In this document: piece after piece, positions 15,264 through 21,627 of the stretch
Layout: each line of letters starts with the position of its first letter
Position numbering within the stretch: the stretch's first letter is position 1
Assembly (NCBI GenBank): GCA_002418825.1
Contig: DIEW01000055.1
Location: 12,232 to 33,858 of the forward strand
Reading direction: 5' to 3'
DNA: 21,627 nucleotides
Source: Syntrophaceae bacterium UBA5764
GTDB lineage: Bacteria; Desulfobacterota; Syntrophia; Syntrophales; Smithellaceae
Notes under the pieces: model-generated
What the model was told of the DNA's origin: nothing
Database searches by the model: none
Seen by the model: the letters and a program-made list of their open reading frames with translations, nothing else
Program-made: the position numbers and the translations under genes

Positions 15264-15295
15264 CTACATTTTTAAAAAGATTTTTGAAGCATTTT

Positions 15296-16141
15296 ATGCA
15301 AACAATGCGCGATGCCATCAAAAAACGGTTTTCCTGCCGCACATATTCGGACAAGCCCATAGAAGAAAAAATCCGGCAGCAGCTTGCCTTAATTATCAAC
15401 GCAACACACGAGGGCCCTTTCGGCAACAGACCGCTATTCAGGCTGCTGAACACAAAACTTATCACTATCGCGCAGTGGCGGGAAATGGCCACGTACGGCG
15501 TCATCAAAGGCGCGCGAAATTATCTGGCCGGCATTATTCGTCCCGGCCATATGGCCATGACGGATTACGGCTACTGCAAGGAAATAATTATTCTGCAGGC
15601 AACATTGCTGGGGCTAGGCACCTGCTGGCTGGGCGGCACTTTTCAGGCCGGCGTCTTTGCCCAAGCGGCAGGTCTACAAAAAGGTGAACTTATGCCCACG
15701 GTAACGCCGCTGGGATATCCAGCCAAAGAAAAATCGCTGATAGAAAAAATTATGCGCCGCCTTGCCGGCTCCGATCGCAGAAAACCATGGGAAGATATTT
15801 TCTTCATTGACGTTTTTTTCAAACCTCTGCCCAGGGCCGCTGCCGGAAAATATCGTGAAGCATTGGAGAATCTGCGCCTTGCGCCATCCGCTTCCAACAA
15901 GCAGCCCTGGCGGGTTTTATATGACACGAAGCTCAATATCTTTCACTTTTTCCTTAAGCGATCGCTGCAATATAAAATGTTGGGAATAGCCCATCTGCAG
16001 GATATTGACATGGGGATTGCCATGAGCCACTTTGAAATTACGGCGCGCGAAACGGGAATGGCCGGCGCATGGACAGTTAAAGCGAAAGCGCCGAAGGAAA
16101 AAACACTTGATTACATCATCAGCTGGCAACCGGAAAACTAA
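15296..16141 (+). CDS. Nitroreductase-family protein of the TM1586 (two-half, monomeric) type
   Basis: The protein has the pattern of the putative TM1586-like nitroreductases, in which two halves of the FMN-binding fold are joined in one chain. The first half has AIKKRFSCRTYSDKPI (8-22) and LGLGTCWLGGTF (105-116). The second has LAPSASNKQPWRVLYD (195-210) and DIDMGIAMSHFEITARE. Residue numbers are for a 281-residue product from ATG 15296, preceded by a weak GAAG. An in-frame TTG lies upstream at 15257 and another ATG at 15305, so the start is uncertain. Substrate is unknown; FMN-dependent NAD(P)H oxidation is inferred from family. It is convergent with the alcohol dehydrogenase gene, 8 nt away. 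Confidence 0.82.
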   Translation: MQTMRDAIKKRFSCRTYSDKPIEEKIRQQLALIINATHEGPFGNRPLFRLLNTKLITIAQWREMATYGVIKGARNYLAGIIRPGHMAMTDYGYCKEIIILQATLLGLGTCWLGGTFQAGVFAQAAGLQKGELMPTVTPLGYPAKEKSLIEKIMRRLAGSDRRKPWEDIFFIDVFFKPLPRAAAGKYREALENLRLAPSASNKQPWRVLYDTKLNIFHFFLKRSLQYKMLGIAHLQDIDMGIAMSHFEITARETGMAGAWTVKAKAPKEKTLDYIISWQPEN

Positions 16142-16149
16142 AAGTACCG

Positions 16150-17178
16150 TCAACTAATTTTGAGAACTTTGGCTCCTCTGATCTTGCCCTCTTTCAGCTC
16201 CATGAGGGCGCGATTAGCTTCCCGTAAGGGATATTCTGTCACCTCCGGTATAAGCGGAATTTTGATGGCAAGCTCCAGAAACTCTGTGATATCCCGTCGC
16301 GTCACGTTCGCCACGCTTTTAATCTCCTTTTCCTGCCAAAGATGTCGCGCATAATCCAGTTTCTGGAAATATTCTTTATCCGTTTCTTCCTTACGTATGG
16401 CGTTGACCACCAACCGGCCTGCCGACTCCAGATTTTTGAGCGCTTCCACAACAGGCTTCCAGATCGGCGTCGTATCAATTATGGAGTGAAGTTTGTGCGG
16501 AGATTCATCGTCCGTGTCCCCCGCCCAGGCCGCGCCCAACTCCAAAGCAAAATTACGTTCACGCTCGGAACGGGCAAAAACAAATATCTGACTGTGCGGG
16601 TAAAGATATTGAAATAATTTCAAAACCAGATGGGCAGAGGCCCCGAATCCCGTCAGTCCCAGCCGCTGGCCGTCAGTAAGGTTGGCCAGTCTCAGCGAGC
16701 GATAGCCTATGGCGCCGGCACATAAAAGAGGCGCCGCCTGCGAACTCGTGAAATTTTCCGGTATGAGAAAAGCGTAATCCTGATTGATTTTAAGATATTC
16801 GGCGTAACCGCCGTCTGCATCTCGCCCCGTCGCTTTAAAATCGGCGCAGAGATTTTCAATGCCGCTGCGGCAAAAAGAACACTCTCCGCAGGAGCTGTAA
16901 ATCCAGCCAACACCTACGTGCGCGCCTGGCTTGAACTTCCTTGCTTTTTTGCCGCGCTCTACAACCTTGCCCGCAATCTGATGCCCGAGGATTACGGGAA
17001 AACGGGGCGGGGGCGTTCGTCCTTCAATCTCATCAAGTTCGGTGTGGCAAACGCCGCAGGCGGATACTTGAACAAGGATTTCCTCGCTTCCGACAACAGG
17101 CACAGGAACTTCCACCTGTTTCAACGGCTGAGGGTTTTCTTTTAAACTGGTTATTCCCTCCAAAATCAGGGCTTTCAT
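16150..17178 (-). CDS. Zinc-dependent alcohol dehydrogenase family protein
   Basis: This is a medium-chain NAD(P)-dependent dehydrogenase of 342 residues. Catalytic zinc ligands appear as C41 in ACGVCHTEL, H66 in GHQIAG and C153 in LLCAGAIGYR. The structural zinc loop SCGECSFCRSGIENLC supplies C97, C100, C103 and C111. The Rossmann glycine motif is GLTGFGASAH (about 174-183). ATG 17178 (MKALILEG) is chosen over an in-frame TTG three codons upstream; the ribosome binding site is weak. It lies 24 nt after the aldolase gene and is probably the last gene of the fbp cluster. The substrate, perhaps an aldehyde or primary alcohol, cannot be told from sequence. Confidence 0.88.
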   Translation of the reverse strand: MKALILEGITSLKENPQPLKQVEVPVPVVGSEEILVQVSACGVCHTELDEIEGRTPPPRFPVILGHQIAGKVVERGKKARKFKPGAHVGVGWIYSSCGECSFCRSGIENLCADFKATGRDADGGYAEYLKINQDYAFLIPENFTSSQAAPLLCAGAIGYRSLRLANLTDGQRLGLTGFGASAHLVLKLFQYLYPHSQIFVFARSERERNFALELGAAWAGDTDDESPHKLHSIIDTTPIWKPVVEALKNLESAGRLVVNAIRKEETDKEYFQKLDYARHLWQEKEIKSVANVTRRDITEFLELAIKIPLIPEVTEYPLREANRALMELKEGKIRGAKVLKIS

Positions 17179-17202
17179 TGAGTACAAACCGAAAAATATT
17201 TT

Positions 17203-18597
17203 TCAACCTTTAAAAACCGCAGGCAAATCCAAAGGCACTTCAACAGGGCTGATGTATTCGGTGACGACATCCTTCCTGCCAGCGATTTTCAGTTTTTCAA
17301 ATAAAAAGGAGAACTGCTTTTCCAGCTCAGTACCTATTCCATCGCGCGTTGCGGCGGGCAAATGCCAGAGTTCCAATTTGAAAGGGCCTAACGCTTTCTT
17401 CCGTGTTTTATAAATAAACTGTTCTTCGGTATCTTTTTCTTTCCACTCGTCTTTCAAGTTAGTCTTTATATATTTATATATTTTTTCCCGCAAATCGCCG
17501 GGAAATTTTTTACTTTCATAAATCATGTTTTGGAAACCGGTTGCCAGATGTATTTCTGCCGTGCCAACCGACGGGAACCTGTCAAAAGCTTCATCAGGAA
17601 GAGTGGAAGCGCCGTGCTGAACGGCCCCAGCCAGACCGTAACTGGAGCGCGCCACTTCAGATAATTTTTCCAAAACATCAAAATCGATTTTAACCTTGGC
17701 CACGGTTCCATCGGCCAGAGGAACTCCGCCGTGCGTCGTTCCTGTTTGCACGCTTATCTTGCTTATTCCCTTAAGCGAAGCACCGTGCTTTTTAAGCTCT
17801 TCCAGATATCCTTCCATAAATGCCTCAAGTTCTTCGACAGTACTGTTTTTACCACCGACCTCGCCAATCTCACCGCCCACAGAAACAGTAATACCTTCCG
17901 GTTCCAGGTCACGGATCATGGTGGTAAGTTCCGCTGCCAGCGTGTAATTCGTCGCCTGCTGCTCTTTGACCGTAGCTTTGGATAAATCCACCAGCGTGGA
18001 AGTATCAATATCGATATTGTAAAATCCCGCGTCAATCGCCTCCCAGATTAGATTTTTCACCGTTTGTGTTTCTTTGGCGGAATCGGCGGCGTATTTTTTT
18101 GCGTTGATTTGAAAATGATCCCCCTGTAAAAAAACCGGCCCCTTATAACCGGTTTTTATCGCTGCTGCCTTTATCGCGCATGCGTATTCCGCCGGGCGCT
18201 GCCGGGTGTAATCTATCTCGGAGCGGGCAATTTCAAAAATAATCGGGCCTGCTTTCGCTTTCATCGCCGCGCGAAAAACCGCCTGAGCCACGTCATAAGT
18301 TATTGCCCGGATGTTGATTGCCGGAACAGTAAATCCCTGTACTTCTTTGCGCCCCATAGCTTCATAAATCGGCTGAATCGTAGCGGAAAAAATTCCCAGT
18401 TCACGAGCCGCACGACGAATCAACCAGCAGGCCGCCTCCTGCGTTGCTTTATCCGCGCTGAATACTTTTGTATAAATTAAATCATCAATCAGCTTACTTT
18501 TAAGTTTTGCCTCATCTAAAATAGCAACATCCTGACCATCCAATTTTATTATCTTTTCGCATTTTTCTTTCAATTGCTCTTTGTTTTCAAAAATCAT
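17203..18597 (-). CDS. Class II fructose-bisphosphate aldolase-like protein, long form (464 aa)
   Basis: Class II aldolases use zinc to join or split dihydroxyacetone phosphate and an aldehyde, here most likely forming fructose 1,6-bisphosphate. The aldolase core spans about residues 85-360: GFTVPAINIRAITYDVA (89-105), FLQGDHFQ (D160 as base, H161 as zinc ligand), GGEIGEVGG (E243), TTHGGVPL (H289) and AVQHGAST (H328). These match D109, H110, E174, H226 and H264 of E. coli FbaA by order, not by alignment. About 85 N-terminal and 100 C-terminal residues exceed the usual 290-350 residue enzymes. AGGAG lies 6 nt before the ATG. The nearby fbp supports fructose bisphosphate as substrate; a tagatose-type specificity remains possible. 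Confidence 0.82.
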   Translation of the reverse strand: MIFENKEQLKEKCEKIIKLDGQDVAILDEAKLKSKLIDDLIYTKVFSADKATQEAACWLIRRAARELGIFSATIQPIYEAMGRKEVQGFTVPAINIRAITYDVAQAVFRAAMKAKAGPIIFEIARSEIDYTRQRPAEYACAIKAAAIKTGYKGPVFLQGDHFQINAKKYAADSAKETQTVKNLIWEAIDAGFYNIDIDTSTLVDLSKATVKEQQATNYTLAAELTTMIRDLEPEGITVSVGGEIGEVGGKNSTVEELEAFMEGYLEELKKHGASLKGISKISVQTGTTHGGVPLADGTVAKVKIDFDVLEKLSEVARSSYGLAGAVQHGASTLPDEAFDRFPSVGTAEIHLATGFQNMIYESKKFPGDLREKIYKYIKTNLKDEWKEKDTEEQFIYKTRKKALGPFKLELWHLPAATRDGIGTELEKQFSFLFEKLKIAGRKDVVTEYISPVEVPLDLPAVFKG

Positions 18598-18666
18598 ACG
18601 TGCTCCTTTTCTTTAAAATGTATACTTGTTTCTTCTACATCTGCCGTGGAAAGTGGGGCATGTTTT

Positions 18667-19539
18667 TTAGTTCAAAATCTTTTTAACCGCGTTGATTTTC
18701 GCCCGCAAATTAATCAGATACGCTTCCTCGGGTTGTTTATCACCTTCAATGGGATCGTATTCTTCTTTTTTGATTACGGAAGTAATCTTTTCATAATCAT
18801 CACCGTACATTTTCAGCAGGCCCTCTATTTTTTCACGAAACCTAAGTGTATATTCAATGGCCCGCCGCATATAAGCTCTGGCTTCATCTCCTGTACAATA
18901 AGCGCCATGCGCAAGCGCCAGAACTTCTACATCGTAGTCGGCCAGTTTTTTCAGCGAATTCAGATAAACTTGATAGTCCGTCAAAAATTCGCTGAAAATG
19001 TAATCGCCCAATCCGGAAACGCCGATTGCTTCAGACGGCAACAATATTTTTTGTTCAGGTATGTAAAAACTCAGCATATCTCTGGTATGTCCGGGAGTTT
19101 TTATTATCTGCACAGTGAGATCTTTTGACACCTGTATCGCATCGCCGCCAGCAAGGACGTGGTCAATAAAAAAAGACTCAAAATAAGCCTTGCCGTCCAG
19201 AGCAAAAGCATTGAACTTTTTTATCAATTGAACCGCAGAGGGCTTTTTTAATATTTCGTCTGCTTCGCCGGAAGCGGCTATTTTCAACTCCGGCATGACC
19301 CTTTTGAGAAATCCGGCCGCGCCACAGTGGTCAAAATGCACATGACTTAAAAAAAGATACTCCGGCCTCCTTTCTCCCATCAGGCGGCGGATATCCCGCC
19401 AATAATGCTCGCCTAAAATATATAGGCCCGCATCAAACATTACGGGGTGTTCGCCGTCCAGTAAAAACGAAGGAATGGCAACGGGCCCTAGACGATAAAA
19501 GTTGCTTGTTATTCTGACCGGTTCACTTTCACATAACAT
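18667..19539 (-). CDS. Metallo-beta-lactamase-fold hydrolase in the fbp-aldolase cluster
   Basis: The 290-residue product has the fold's first metal motif SHVHFDH (H66, H68, D70, H71), a third histidine in KTPGHTRDM (H151) and a last one in LALAHGAYCTG (H211). The bridging Asp usually found in a TGD motif is replaced by LLPSEAIG, with Glu170 at that place. About 60 residues follow the last motif and look helical, ending in a basic tail. AGGA (19549-19552) lies 9 nt before ATG 19539; a TTG two codons upstream is too close to it. It is 73 nt from fbp and 69 nt from the aldolase gene. Substrate unknown; a phosphoester, lactone or thioester are all possible. Confidence 0.8.
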   Translation of the reverse strand: MLCESEPVRITSNFYRLGPVAIPSFLLDGEHPVMFDAGLYILGEHYWRDIRRLMGERRPEYLFLSHVHFDHCGAAGFLKRVMPELKIAASGEADEILKKPSAVQLIKKFNAFALDGKAYFESFFIDHVLAGGDAIQVSKDLTVQIIKTPGHTRDMLSFYIPEQKILLPSEAIGVSGLGDYIFSEFLTDYQVYLNSLKKLADYDVEVLALAHGAYCTGDEARAYMRRAIEYTLRFREKIEGLLKMYGDDYEKITSVIKKEEYDPIEGDKQPEEAYLINLRAKINAVKKILN

Positions 19540-19612
19540 AAACAAGAATCCTGCTTTAACGGTATGCCACTATCTGCTCAAAGGTGACTTAAAATGAAAA
19601 CTGTAGTAAAAA

Positions 19613-20548
19613 TTACGCCAGAAATTGTTTGGCCATCTCCACTTCCGTACGACTGCCGATGTAAATTGGTGAACATTTATTGATATTATCTACTTTTAAA
19701 GAAAGGATGTCCTCTTTGCCGTCCGTAGCCATGCCGCCGGCCTGTTCCATAATAAAAGCCATGGGTTGTAATTCAAACAACAACCTTAATTTACCCGCAG
19801 GCGCTTTCTGCAGTGCCGGATAGGTAAACAAGCCGCCCCTTTTTATCAGCACCTGGTTGATGTCGGGAACAAAACCGCCGCTGTAACGCAGCTTATACCC
19901 CTCTTTTTCCAGCTGCTCGATAAATTTCTGATGCGGAGGTATCCAATCCCGACGCAAACCGCCGGGCGAAAAGATAGACCCTTTTTCCTTCATCTTAATG
20001 TTTTCTTGCGCCAAGACATATTCGCCCTCACGATTCAGAACAAATTCATGCGCACCCTTACCCGCGGAATAAATCATCGTAATCAATGGGCCGTAGTTGA
20101 TATAAAGCGCCGCCACCATCGTGTTCCTGCCTACATCCAGAATTGATTCTTTATGAATACCGATAATCGTGCCAATGGCCAGATTTGTTTCCACCAGCGA
20201 GGAACCGTCCAGCGGGTCAGCCGTCACTATATATTTTTCACCGCCCGAACCTATTTTGACGATTTCCCGGAGCTCTTCCGAGGCGTATTCCCGCACGAAG
20301 CCGGAATACTGAAGCTGGTTTTTCATTATTTCATCGGTAGCGCGGTCCAGCGAAAGCTGGTCTTCACCGTAGATATTTTTTGAACCGGCCAGTTTGCGGT
20401 TTGCTTCATGGATTTTTGCCGAGATATATTTTCCGACGACGGCAATCTGCCAGATAAGCCGGCGCAATTCCTGCTCCACACCGGCCAGCCACATGTGCCG
20501 TCTTAAATCGATGATGTTTCGGGTGTAATCGTTAATACTTTCTTCCAT
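19613..20548 (-). CDS. fbp: Fructose-1,6-bisphosphatase, class I
   Basis: FBPase removes the 1-phosphate of fructose 1,6-bisphosphate, the committed step of gluconeogenesis. The 311-residue product has NIYGEDQLSLDRATDEI (58-74), the metal site TADPLDGSSLVETN (109-122; D111, D114) and SEELREI before it. The sugar-phosphate block LRYSGGFVPDINQVLIKRGG and the C-terminal LRLLFELQPMAFIMEQAGG are also present. The frame extends 11 codons upstream, but GGAGG at 20554-20558 sets the start at MEESINDYTR. It heads a minus-strand cluster with the MBL-fold protein, the aldolase and the alcohol dehydrogenase. Slightly shorter than the E. coli enzyme (332), without missing motifs. Confidence 0.95.
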   Translation of the reverse strand: MEESINDYTRNIIDLRRHMWLAGVEQELRRLIWQIAVVGKYISAKIHEANRKLAGSKNIYGEDQLSLDRATDEIMKNQLQYSGFVREYASEELREIVKIGSGGEKYIVTADPLDGSSLVETNLAIGTIIGIHKESILDVGRNTMVAALYINYGPLITMIYSAGKGAHEFVLNREGEYVLAQENIKMKEKGSIFSPGGLRRDWIPPHQKFIEQLEKEGYKLRYSGGFVPDINQVLIKRGGLFTYPALQKAPAGKLRLLFELQPMAFIMEQAGGMATDGKEDILSLKVDNINKCSPIYIGSRTEVEMAKQFLA

Positions 20549-20553
20549 ACTAA

Positions 20554-20558
20554 CCTCC
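20554..20558 (-). promoter_or_regulatory. Ribosome binding site of fbp
   Basis: GGAGG on the minus strand with a 5-nt spacer to the ATG at 20548 decides the fbp start over the upstream in-frame codon at 20581. Confidence 0.75.
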
Positions 20559-20824
20559 GCAATTGATGAAAAATGTGCCAAATTTTTCTAACGGCACTTG
20601 ATTTTTTCCCGTGGCATAAACCCCGCGTCTTCATTAATTAACATTCTTTGCGTTTTCATGCAAATATTAAGACATTTTCCGCGGTGATTATTTTGTCTCG
20701 CTTTACATAAACAATTAATTTTTATATTAAAATTTTTTCGGCGACAATTTTCCGCTTTTTTAAGTTCAAAACTAATTCCTGCTTTTCCCCGCCAAAATAA
20801 AATATCTGCTTTTGTGTTTTAACG

Positions 20825-20853
20825 TTGACTTCACAGGTACATTGAGCTAATAA
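20825..20853 (+). promoter_or_regulatory. Probable promoter of the isopropylmalate/isocitrate-type dehydrogenase gene
   Basis: TTGACT (20825-20830) is followed after 17 nt by TAATAA (20848-20853). The -35 matches 5 of 6 and the -10 only 3 of 6. Transcription would begin near 20860, giving a leader of about 65 nt. Confidence 0.42.
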
Positions 20854-20924
20854 AATCCACACTTTGAACATTGGGCGCCTTTTTCCATTTTTTTCACGAC
20901 CAACATTTTTCGCAGGAGGTAAGC

Positions 20925-21627
20925 GTGAGTTCTTCAAAATCTTACAAAATCGCCGTTATTCCCGGAGACGGAACAGGGCCTGAAGTTATTGCCGAAGGAT
21001 TAAAAGTCGTTAAAGCCGTAGCGGCGGCTGAATCAATAAAATATGATCTTACCCATTATGATTTAGGCGGCGAGCGCTACAAAAAAACCGGCGAGATTCT
21101 GCCGGATTCCGTTCTGGAAGAGCTAAAAAAATTCAACGCTATTTATCTGGGCGCTATCGGCCATCCCGATGTCAAACCGGGCATTTTGGAAAAAGGACTG
21201 CTTTTGCGCCTGCGCTTCGAACTTGATCAATATATCAATCTGCGACCGGTGAAACTGTATCCCAACGTTCCCTGTCCACTCAAAGATAAGGGGCCAAAGG
21301 ACATCGATTTTGTCGTCGTCCGGGAAAATACGGAAGGATTGTATACCGGCGCGGGCGGCGTTCTGAAAAAAGGCACGCCTGATGAAGTCGCCACGCAGGA
21401 ATCCATTAATACAAGAAAAGGCGTGGAACGCTGCCTGCGCTATGCCTTTAAATACGCGCAAAAACGTAACAAGGCAAAAAAACTCACGCTGTGCGGAAAA
21501 ACAAATGTTTTAACTTATGGGTTTGACCTTTGGGAGCGCGCTTTTCATGAACTCGCGAAGGAATATCCGGATATCAAAACAGACTACGCACACGTGGATG
21601 CCACCTGCATGTGGATGGTGAAAAATC
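20925..21627 (+). CDS. 3-isopropylmalate/isocitrate-type dehydrogenase, N-terminal part (cut by window end)
   Basis: The beta-decarboxylating dehydrogenases oxidise 2-hydroxy acids such as 3-isopropylmalate or isocitrate with NAD(P). The 234 visible residues, from GTG 20925 with AGGAGG 5 nt upstream, show IAVIPGDGTGPEV (9-21), the substrate arginines in LLLRLRFELDQYINLRPVKL (91-111), VVRENTEGLYTG (131-142, catalytic Tyr140) and the segment CGKTNVL with its catalytic lysine. The C-terminal part, with the metal-binding Asp cluster and the coenzyme loop, lies outside the window. The stretch DQYINLRPVKLYP also resembles tartrate dehydrogenases, so LeuB is the most likely but not the only reading. 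It is divergent from fbp. Confidence 0.87.
   Translation, partial: MSSSKSYKIAVIPGDGTGPEVIAEGLKVVKAVAAAESIKYDLTHYDLGGERYKKTGEILPDSVLEELKKFNAIYLGAIGHPDVKPGILEKGLLLRLRFELDQYINLRPVKLYPNVPCPLKDKGPKDIDFVVVRENTEGLYTGAGGVLKKGTPDEVATQESINTRKGVERCLRYAFKYAQKRNKAKKLTLCGKTNVLTYGFDLWERAFHELAKEYPDIKTDYAHVDATCMWMVKN

Larger units (their letters stand above)
20549..20924. other. Divergent intergenic region between fbp and the isopropylmalate-type dehydrogenase gene
   Basis: This 376-nt AT-rich region holds no credible gene. On the plus strand TTGACT-N17-TAATAA (20825-20853) may drive the dehydrogenase. On the minus strand the best pair toward fbp is TTGTCG (20742-20747) and TATAAA (20721-20726) with a short 15-nt spacer, which is weak. 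An inverted repeat TTTGC-N8-GCAAA (20647-20664) lies about 100 nt upstream of the fbp start and could be a regulator site. No riboswitch, tRNA or terminator was recognised. Confidence 0.4.

Noticed and set aside
20582..20924. Possible small RNA or riboswitch in the fbp/dehydrogenase intergenic region
   Set aside because: No conserved aptamer pattern, no strong hairpin with U-run and no tRNA-like segment could be seen by eye; a covariance search would be needed to exclude it fully.
1..21627. Search for a CRISPR array, transposase, phage module, toxin-antitoxin or defence island
   Set aside because: No regularly spaced repeats, no terminal inverted repeats with a transposase, and almost all length is occupied by recognised housekeeping families.

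Overview
The window looks like a housekeeping stretch of a Gram-negative anaerobe, most likely a deltaproteobacterium (Desulfobacterota) of the Syntrophus/Smithella kind. The basis is family content and order rather than any marker gene: a heptose kinase (lipopolysaccharide core), a DUF4416 gene joined to yicC-gmk-rpoZ, a type IV pilus pilC, an FtsK-RimO pair, and a fructose-bisphosphatase/long class II aldolase gluconeogenic cluster. The assignment is an inference. I see no insertion sequence, prophage, CRISPR array or toxin system.

Layout. Positions 1-24 (+) are the 3' end of a tRNA gene, probably tRNA-Pro, with encoded CCA. From 60 to 6210 everything reads on the minus strand: an operon starting from a good sigma-70 promoter near 6290-6317 and running hldA (heptose kinase) - DUF4416 - yicC - gmk - rpoZ - pyrF - rlmB with overlaps or gaps of at most 31 nt, then pilC from its own promoter (1309-1337). 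From 6500 to 13610 genes read on the plus strand: a glyoxalase II-like metallo-hydrolase, plsC-uppP (4-nt overlap), ftsK-rimO (4-nt overlap, ftsK with almost no leader), and a long-chain polyprenyl diphosphate synthase with its own promoter. An NAD(P)HX repair enzyme (nnr, minus) is divergent from a TM1586-type nitroreductase (plus) over a compact shared promoter region. From 16150 to 20548 a minus-strand cluster contains fructose-1,6-bisphosphatase, a second metallo-beta-lactamase-fold protein, a 464-residue class II aldolase and a zinc alcohol dehydrogenase. The right edge holds the start of an isopropylmalate/isocitrate-type dehydrogenase (plus, cut by the window end).

How it works together. 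The left operon mixes envelope sugar supply, nucleotide synthesis, RNA polymerase omega and RNA processing or modification, a growth-linked set. plsC, uppP and the polyprenyl synthase serve membrane lipid and undecaprenyl/quinone-chain metabolism; ftsK serves division and chromosome segregation. The fbp-aldolase pair is the irreversible end of gluconeogenesis, as expected in an organism that lives on organic acids. The two proteins placed with it, a metallo-hydrolase with one altered metal-ligand position and a zinc alcohol dehydrogenase, are the least explained part of the window.

Several start codons were chosen downstream of the longest open frame because a Shine-Dalgarno sequence, or in the case of pilC a promoter, decides the matter. 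I found no convincing new system; the best leads are the gluconeogenic cluster with its odd hydrolase, the DUF4416 gene, and unusual expression signals.
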